This document shows, piece after piece, positions 56,939 through 64,000 of a DNA stretch of 64,000 nucleotides; position 1 is the first letter of the stretch, and every line of letters begins with the position of its first letter. The notes beneath the pieces are model-generated. The model was not told the origin of the DNA and made no database searches. It was given only the letters and a program-made list of their open reading frames with translations. Both the position numbers and the translations under genes were made by a program. Source of the stretch: Acholoe squamosa. Its lineage: Eukaryota > Annelida > Polychaeta > Phyllodocida > Polynoidae. The stretch is taken from NCBI GenBank assembly GCA_949317995.1, contig OX439041.1, forward strand, positions 10,862,001 to 10,926,000. Direction: 5' to 3'.

Positions 56939-57908
56939 CACAGAGGAAAGAACACTGATCGCTTTGACACATACTGCACAGGTCACAATTTGTCTCCCAG
57001 ATGACATGTATGAAGGCATGTCAAATGAGGTTGACCCTCTCATATTTGGTTTGTCAACTCCATTTGACATGCGTAATAAAGACACGTCACATATTTCTGA
57101 TCCATTCACCTGAGTGCTAGGTAATACTGTGAGACAATTATGTAAGGGTCAAGAGCAGTCAATAACTATGTACCAATGGTTCAATCAAGGGAGGCCTATA
57201 ATAGAAGGCAGGGGATATCATAGTCCCACAGGCCTGCAACACTAAGGCACTTTTTCCTATCTACAGAACTCCTACTTGACTGAGGACCTCTATGCAGTCC
57301 ATAAGACAAGGGCATGGAGGTGCATGGCAATGCCATATGTCTCCCTGTACTGTAGATACTGAGATTATAGATTGTGGGTTAGAATACAGTCCTTTGGTAT
57401 TTTCACTGACCCACACATAAGGTGTCTAACCACTCCAGTTGGAGTATTCAGGATGGTGGGTGTCTATTTTGATATTCAATAACAAATGCAGATTTAACAA
57501 CGAAATAGAATTCACTACCATTTATTGATAGTATTTACAGACCTTAGTGATCTATTCTTCATGAAAACAAAATGACACAGATACATCAAATGTCTCAAGT
57601 GTTGGTAGTACTTCTTGGTAGTGATTAGTCCTGGTACCAAAATGGTTGTTTGCTCCATCTAGTGGAATATCCTAGAACAATTATGTATGTCAAACCATCA
57701 CATGTCAAGTGCCTTCGACATGGCCGTGACCCTGGTCAACTCACAGATGACATGGCATTTTAAGGCATGTCAAATCATATGAGGATTACTGTGTGCTACA
57801 GTTGTCATGGTGACATATGTGCACATGTCCCAATGACCTGTGCTCTCTGTGTCAAATCAAGTTGACATGGGTATACATGTCACTTTGTCAGGAAGAATTT
57901 TCTCAGTG
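56939..57908. mobile_element. 970-bp TIR element inserted in the LINE
   Basis: Ends CACAGAGGAAAG and the complement of CACTGAGAAAAT; TA duplicated at 56,937-56,938 and 57,909-57,910. Removing the insert and one TA rejoins the LINE frame as G-V-Y-P-K-E-W-R-I-A-K, a perfect family match, which proves the limits. Subterminal GACATG / TTTGACAT motifs are frequent. No transposase ORF. Confidence 0.85.
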
Positions 57909-58047
57909 TAAAGAATGGAGAATAGCTAAAGTGGTTCCTATTTTCAAATCTGGTGATAAATTTTCAGTGTATAACTACAGACCCAAATCACTGCTACCTC
58001 TTCCAGGAAAATTTTTTGAACATATTCTACATGATCACTTAACACAG

Positions 58048-58268
58048 TGTAGAGGACGGTGAAAATATCTAGGATCACCGGGACTTGAACCCGGATCTCT
58101 GGCATGACATTCCAGCATGCTAACCATTACACCATGATCCCTTGCCTGATATTTCCACCTTCCAACTACACCTGGATCGGTATGATACATACTAGGGGAG
58201 CAGTGATTACTAGGTAACTGGCCCCTGAGGGTCAATCTACCAGGTACAGGGATTTCTGGTCCCCTACA
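58048..58268 (-). mobile_element. 221-bp TG...CA unit with embedded tRNA (Helenus-type TRIM solo LTR)
   Basis: Ends TGTAGAGGAC and GTCCCCTACA are short inverted repeats of the LTR type. ACAG is duplicated at 58,044-58,047 and 58,269-58,272, and the host LINE frame (H-L-T-Q then F-L-E-R) is restored on removal. The minus strand carries a near-complete tRNA. Animal Helenus TRIMs have LTRs with a tRNA-like promoter and 4-bp duplications, which fits; a tRNA-SINE is less likely given TG...CA ends and no 3' tail. Confidence 0.75.
58070..58141 (-). tRNA. tRNA-Asp(GUC)-like sequence
   Basis: 72 nt with acceptor stem GGGATCA / TGATCCT (one G-U pair), A box TGGTGTAATGGTTAGCAT, anticodon loop ATGTCAT with U33 and anticodon GUC, and B box GGTTCAAGTCC. 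One mismatch closes the anticodon stem. It is embedded in a mobile unit, so it probably acts as its Pol III promoter rather than as a translation tRNA. Confidence 0.65.
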
Positions 58269-59592
58269 ACAGTTTCTTGAAAGACACAAAATATTAATGA
58301 ATGCACAAGGAGGCTATAGGAAGAACAGGTCTACCATAGAAACAATAGGAAAAGTCACAGACTTCATACACTTAAACAAGAATGAAGGAAAGTTTACATT
58401 GGCAACTTATATTGATCTAAAAAAGGCATTTGATACAGTAAATCATACAGTCCTCTTAGACAAATTAAAATATTATGGAATTACTGGAAAAACCTTAGAG
58501 TTATTACAAAACTACTTAGAAAATAGATTTCAATTAACAATAGCCAATAATACTGCCTCACCTACAGAACTAATTTCTTTTGGAGTCCCACAATGATCTG
58601 TGCTGGGACCGTTGTTCTTTTTAATTTATGTTAAACATGTAGAATCTTGTTGCAATCATTCTAAAATTGAGTTATTTGCTGATGACACAGTTATATATAC
58701 CTCAGGTAATGACTTATGAAACATTGCTGCAATAATGCAACATGATCTGAACAAATATGCAGAGTGGTGTGAAGAAAATTGGCTAACAGTGAATGTTTCC
58801 AAGACAAAATATATGGTCTTCTTTGCTAATACAAAGAACAAAATCGTACTTAAATTGAATGATCAAGAGATACATCAAATACCATCATACAAATACCTAG
58901 GAGTAATTCTGGATCCAAAATTGAAGTATGACATTTTCATTAGAAATCAAATACAAACACTCGAGTTTAGAAGTTACCAACTTAGAAGAATCTCATACAT
59001 TCTAGACCAAGATACCCTAGTTTTGATATATAAAACCTTTCTATAACCAATTTCTGATTATGGATGTGTGTTATACCAAGCAACAACAAAGACATTAAAT
59101 GATAAACTACAAATAATCCAAAACAGATGTCTTAGGATCGTTTTAAGGATGGACAATAAAGCATCCACTCATCTTGTTCATGCATTAACAGTTGTAAATT
59201 ATTTAAAAGACAGCCAATGGTACTTTACAGCTCCAATGGCATTCAGGAGAGCGCAAAACCCATTCTATCTAGACCAAAGACCATTATATACAAGACAATG
59301 GGATGGTTTAAAGTTAAAAGTTATCATGACAAGATAAACAGCCTATATTACTCTATCTCAATAGTATGGAATAACCTATCACCTGAAATGAGACATATCC
59401 CTGCCCAAGAAGTATTTAAGAAAAGAGTAAAGGAAATGTTGTCTGAAAAAGTGCCCACAGTTTAAACAAATATACAATAAAAAATGTTTAAGGAATCTCC
59501 TGCACTCCGGTGCTACCCCCTACCCCCCCCCATTATCATTACTATATAACATTATATTACTATTATTATTACTGTTATTATTACCGATAAAA

Positions 59593-59593
<1 letters not shown>

Positions 59594-59652
<59 letters not shown>
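59594..59652. repeat. (TA)n microsatellite
   Basis: Uninterrupted TA run directly after the LINE 3' region. Confidence 0.95.
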
Positions 59653-59655
<3 letters not shown>

Positions 59656-59694
59656 TGTGATAAGATAAATACTCGTCATGTTAAACATTTCAGA

Positions 59695-60615
59695 CTTTTC
59701 ACCTGCATCACATGGATCTCACTCACTGGGTGAGTATGTGCCACTCCCAGTCAACTCTCACTCAAAATGGTGCCTTATCACCACCATTGTCACATGGATC
59801 TCACTCACTGGGTGAGTATGCGCCACTCCCAGTCAACTCTCACTTAGAATGGCACCTTATTACCACCATCGCTAATATGGATCCCACTCAGTGCATGAGT
59901 ATGTGCCACTCCGAGTCAACTCTTACTCAGAATAGCGGCTTTTCACCTGCATTGCCAACATGGATCTCACTCACTGCGTGAGTCTTTGTCACTCCCAGTC
60001 AATCTTCTCTGAGAATGGCACCTTATCACCACCATCGCTAACATGGATCTCACTCATTGCATGAGTATGCACCACTCCCACTCAACTCTCACTCAGAATG
60101 GTGATTTTCACCTGCATCGCCACACGAATCTCACTCACTGCGTGAGTCTTTGTCACTCCCAGTCAATCTTCTCGCAAAATGGCACCTTATCACCACCATC
60201 ATTAACATGGATCTCACTCACTCTGTCAGTATGTGCCACTGCCTGTTAACTCTCACTCAAAATGGCAACTTTTCACCTGCATCACCACATGGATCTCATT
60301 CACTGCATGAGTCACTCCTAGTTAATCTTCTTTCAGAATGACGACCTATCACCACCATCGCTAACATAGATCTTACTCGCCGCATGCCTGTGTGCCACTG
60401 CCATCAACTCTCACACAAAATGACGACTTATCCCCACCATTGCCAACATTGGTCTTACTCACTGCATGAATTTGCGTCACTCGCAGTCAATGCTCTCTGA
60501 GATGGCGGCTTATCACCACCGTCGCCAACATGGATCTCACTCATTGCGTCATGATCTGTCACTCACGGTGAGCTCTCACTCAGAATGGCAACTTATCACC
60601 ACCATTGCCAAAGTT
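59695..60615. repeat. Minisatellite, unit about 82 bp, 11 copies
   Basis: Copies start ATGGATCTCACTCACT near 59,712, 59,793, 59,875, 59,959, 60,042, 60,124, 60,206, 60,288, 60,365, 60,446 and 60,529. Each has CCACTCCCAGTCAA and CTTATCACCACCATCGC blocks. Open frames here are by-products. Confidence 0.9.
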
Positions 60616-60989
60616 GTTGAGACAGCAGCACTGTTTACCATGTGGCCTATCTAGTTGGTGTGGCCATGAATAAGTCCGATAAGTATCAAATGTGCTTTGC
60701 TTCACACTGATTTCCATGTAATAATTTAGAGTTGAATCAAACAAGATTATATAGAGAAAATATCAATTGAATTTAGATGAGAGGTATCTCTAAAATGAGA
60801 ACAACTATCCAAAACACCTTTTCTCTGGTTAGAGGAAAAAATACAAAATGAAATATCTACATGAACACCTTTTCTATGGCTAGAGGGAAAACATATGCAG
60901 CAATACCTTTTCTCGCAAATCATACTTTGATCAGGCAGATGTGAGGCTGCATGATTACCAATGTTGATGATGTTTATGTGATCATGAGC
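60616..60989. other. Spacer between minisatellites
   Basis: AT-rich; a small repeat AACACCTTTTCT(C/A)TGG occurs twice (about 60,818 and 60,865). Confidence 0.5.
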
Positions 60990-61640
60990 TTTTCAATTTG
61001 GAAAGGTGAGTGATCACCAGCGTCACCATCACTAGTGAGTCTGAGTGATCGCCACACTCGCAATCCATGGTGAATCTGCAATATGATGAGCTGTGCATTA
61101 CATCTAGCGAGTTGATTGATCACCTGCATCGCCATCCCTGGTGTGTGTGAGTGATCATGATCCTCGCCAACCGTGGTGAATGTATGCTATGACGTGGTGT
61201 GCGTTACATCTAGCGAGGTGAGTGATCACTCGCATCACCTTCCCTGGTGAGTTTGGGTGATCACAATCTTTGCCATCTGTAGTGAACCTATGCTATCATG
61301 AGGTACGCGTTTCATCTAGCAAGTTGAGTGATCACCCACATCCCCATCCCTGGTGAGTGTGAGTGATCCTCGCCATCCACAGTGAATGTGCGTTATAACG
61401 TGGTGCATGTTTCATCTAGCAAGGTGAGTGATCACCCGAGTCGCCATTCCCGGTGAGTGTGCATGATCACGATCCTCACCATCTGTGGTGAACATGTGCT
61501 ATGATGAGGTACCTTTTTCTTCTAGCGAGGGGAGTGATCACCCGTGTCGTCATCCCTGGTGAGTCTGATTGATCACCCTCCTCGCCATCTGAGGTGAGGC
61601 CATGTGATCACCACCATGGCTATTCCTGGTGGTCCTGTGC
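60990..61640. repeat. Minisatellite, unit about 105 bp, about 6 copies
   Basis: Units contain CATCTAGCGAG(G/T)TGAGTGATCACC, CGCCATCCCTGGTGAGTGTG and CTCGCCATC..TGGTGAA. The palindrome TGATCA recurs in each. Confidence 0.9.
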
Positions 61641-61689
61641 TATAGCGACATTGTGTTCGATCTAGTGACATGTGTGAGCCACCTCACAC

Positions 61690-61995
61690 AGATGAGGAGT
61701 CACGACAATTTGCTGGGGCATGGCTTAAATCCAGCGATCGAGCCCTGGTGCACCTCATATAATTATTTTTTTCTAACATTTTTCTCAATACATACCCACT
61801 CCTCTAGATGTGGGTGACGCATCGGTTTTTGATAATCTGTTGATTGAGTTATGATATTCCCAATTTCCCGCATTTAATAAGCTGGGTGCATGGTGTGCCT
61901 CAATACATGGGGTATTACTGTAGTCTCATCGTGTCAACCATAATATTATAAATGCCTTCTTACATAGACCATTTTTCTTGAAGTCTTCATGTCTC
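61690..61995. repeat. Dispersed repeat (copy 2), shared with 50.1 kb
   Basis: Aligns in order with 50,066-50,450, ending TAGACCATTTTTCTTGAAGT. It directly follows the minisatellite. Confidence 0.65.
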
Positions 61996-62282
61996 GGCAT
62001 TGACACTGGTGACACTTTAATTGTATTTACCTATAAATAACAATAATTACTGGTAATGTAGTAGAATTCCCAGCAATGTGCAGGTCTAGTACTTCTCGTT
62101 GTCTTCTTAAGTACAAGGGGCAGGCACAAGGGCTCCAACTTCAGACCCCTAGCATGGCGTTAATACTAGGTCAAGGACAGATGCCGACAAGGAAAATACA
62201 GTTCAATACATTTTATTACCCAAAGCTAAGCTTGGTGTTAATACATGAAATCTATGTGAATAAATGAAGTTAGAATTAAGGG

Positions 62283-62455
62283 GTCAGGTCTCCAGCCCAT
62301 GGTTCTAGATAAGTGCTAAAGTTGAGGGGGCCAGGACTCCACTAAGCCCATAGGTCTATGTGAAAATTCAAGATGAGACCAGGACTCCGCGAAGCACATA
62401 GTCTTAAATAAATGTAAAAGATGAGGGGCCAGGACTCCACTAAGCTTTCCCCTAG
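62283..62455. repeat. Short tandem repeat, about 3 units
   Basis: GGGGCCAGGACTCCACTAAG-type blocks at about 62,325 and 62,435 with a diverged copy at 62,375 (ACCAGGACTCCGCGAAGC). Confidence 0.7.
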
Positions 62456-64000
62456 GTTTTGTGGTGTTGGGATTCTATGCAAGTGGCCAAGGTAAAGTCA
62501 AGCACACTGCTCGGCTGGCTACCTGCCTGTATATTGGAGACATGTATACAGGTAGGCCATGCCTAAGAAGTTACCAGTCAATCAGCCCCTATTTTCACAC
62601 TTACTCACTAGGGGGCATCCTATCAGCCCAATGGTTTACCTGTCTTTCCTATACAGATGTTTGGAATATAGACTGTGATTGGAGATCTATAACTGTCATC
62701 TAGTGAAGTTCAAGTGCACTACTCCCCAGGATCTGGAGACAAAAACCACCAGGCATGGCCTGTGGGTATATGCCAACAATACCTGAAGCACACCAGCATA
62801 GCACACCATGTTACTCCAAGAGCAAAAATCCGTCTCGGGGGATGTTTACTCATAGGTCTCCTATTCAGTCATGATTTAAAGCATGGTGTCTGTGATGGGT
62901 TTAAAGAATAGCGAACATGTTAACCTTATCATGTAAGGGTATTAGAGTGCTGATATAGTGGATTTATATATGAGATTCATTGGGCCTTAAAGGGTTAAAG
63001 CTAAACATGAAAGATATGGAAAAAAGAAATCAAGAATCAGGGCCTTTTAATTCTCAATGAATGGACATCAGGACATGTTATTTATTGTAAGAAATACTGA
63101 AAGTAGAAATGTACACACAAAATCAGACAAGGTCAAGTACGGTTCAAGATTTTATTTACAACAAGCAGATAAATCTGTTATATCATAGTCAATGTTGAGT
63201 AATTAGGTTGTTGTTAAGTTGATGATCTATGTTTCGGTAAAGTTGATTTACCTTGCTCTTTGTAAGGCCTGCATCGGCCTCCTCCCCGAGGGCTGCCACT
63301 CTTCACAGGAGCCCTGTTTGCAGTTACCCCTGCCCATGCAGCGACCTTCTTTCCCACATCAATCTAACAAATTTATACAAAGACAACTTTTGTCAAATAG
63401 TCAGGGATGTGGACTGAAAGTTTAAAACCTTTGTTTAGCCTGTATTCTTTAGTTTAGGGCTGTATTTTGATGAAACACCAGCACCCTGGCTCCCATCTTC
63501 ACCCAGCCACTACCGGGCTGGACTGAGGGAAGCAGCCTCTGGTGTGCAAATCTCTGTGTAGCCTCAGGACTTTTTCCAACCCAAGCTTTCCCAAAGACAG
63601 GTTTTAGACACCAAGTCAACCCTATTAATGTAGCCTTATAGTTAGCTAGGACCTTTATTAAAGTAGCCATACTGGATTTGTTGACCATATTTTAATATAA
63701 ACCTGTGTATTTTGAGCCAAAATAGGAGCTAGATCTTACTCCAGATTTGGGGTGGAAATAGCCATTTTGGCTTGGTTCCCCCATGGCTCAATGACAAATC
63801 TCTGTTTTTGGCTCTAAATGCACTTTTTCAGACATTTAGACACTTGTGACCTGCTAATTTATTAATTTAGAATCAATTCCCAATACTTAGAAATTGTGAA
63901 ATTAAGCCCTTTTTATTATTTTGGGGCTTTCTGTGCTTTTGCCAGCAGATAGCCTCAGAAATCCCAGCCTGTGATTGGCTGGACCAGCCTGCTGACCTGG
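62456..64000. other. No supportable gene
   Basis: Several 60-80-codon open frames without domains. On the minus strand near 63,265-63,365 a Cys-rich stretch (C-G-K-E-G-R-C-M) precedes AAGGTAAAT, but nothing else supports an exon. Confidence 0.4.

Larger units (their letters stand above)
56480..59465 (+). pseudogene. 5'-truncated, decayed LINE ORF2 (CR1/Jockey-like RT)
   Basis: Starts inside the linker (G-N-P-K-T-F-W-F-N-L) and runs through the RT: Y-I-D-L-K-K-A-F-D-T-V-N-H (A), F-G-V-P-Q followed by TGA (B), L-F-A-D-D-T-V (C), S-Y-K-Y-L-G-V-I-L-D and a C-terminus with V-W-N-N-L-S-P-E-M. At least four stops and one frameshift (near 59,220). The endonuclease is missing. Two later insertions (56,939-57,908; 58,048-58,268) split it. 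It is older than, and different from, the 40-43-kb LINE. Confidence 0.88.

Noticed and set aside
63241-63370. Cys-rich minus-strand stretch followed by GTAAAT
   Set aside because: No acceptor, no recognised domain and no linkage to another exon.

Overview
This is a eukaryotic, metazoan window: AT-rich DNA, spliced EGF-domain exons with GTAAGT donors and AG acceptors, LINEs with reverse transcriptase, LTR elements, MITEs, microsatellites and minisatellites. The exon style (single EGF modules on symmetric phase 1-1 exons) and the repeat mix fit a marine invertebrate, perhaps a deuterostome such as a hemichordate, cephalochordate or echinoderm. The species cannot be fixed from the sequence alone. 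|| Host gene (1-32 kb, minus strand): part of one large multi-EGF gene. I can place 16 intact-looking EGF exons, one exon with a damaged splice donor, one decayed exon and one truncated relic. Seven of the exons lie in a tandem array (23.1-28.25 kb) with a period of about 1457 bp, each unit carrying a two-exon cassette. The introns are full of transposons. || 6.03-9.70 kb: a non-autonomous LTR retrotransposon with an internal region made almost wholly of tandem arrays (21-bp, 60-bp and others). || 13.48-22.28 kb: the most interesting object, an 8.8-kb Polinton/adintovirus-like element with an exact 6-bp target duplication (CTCATG), 5'-AG...CT-3' termini and ~0.7-kb inverted repeats. It carries a broken protein-primed family-B DNA polymerase, two small Cys-rich ORFs, a tandem death-domain protein and a single-BIR protein. 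The last two are intact and have matching promoter modules. No integrase, ATPase, protease or capsid gene is visible. || 50.49-54.76 kb: a 4.26-kb gene-less relative with the same ends and its own perfect 6-bp duplication (CCTGTG). The inverted repeats of both elements are packed with CCAAT, CACGTG and octamer-like motifs. || 34-45 kb: microsatellites, the 3' end of a minus-strand LTR element (LTR, polypurine tract, a coiled Lys/Glu-rich ORF), then a minus-strand Jockey/CR1-like LINE with endonuclease and RT, preceded in the same orientation by an ORF with a NADAR (YbiA-like) domain. || 46.4-47.8 kb: a 1.4-kb foldback element. 56.5-59.5 kb: a second, plus-strand LINE that records two later insertions precisely. 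One is a 970-bp TIR element with a TA duplication. The other is a 221-bp TG...CA unit with a 4-bp duplication and an embedded tRNA-Asp-like sequence, which matches the description of a Helenus-type TRIM solo LTR. 59.6-61.7 kb: a TA microsatellite and two minisatellites. The remainder shows no supportable gene.
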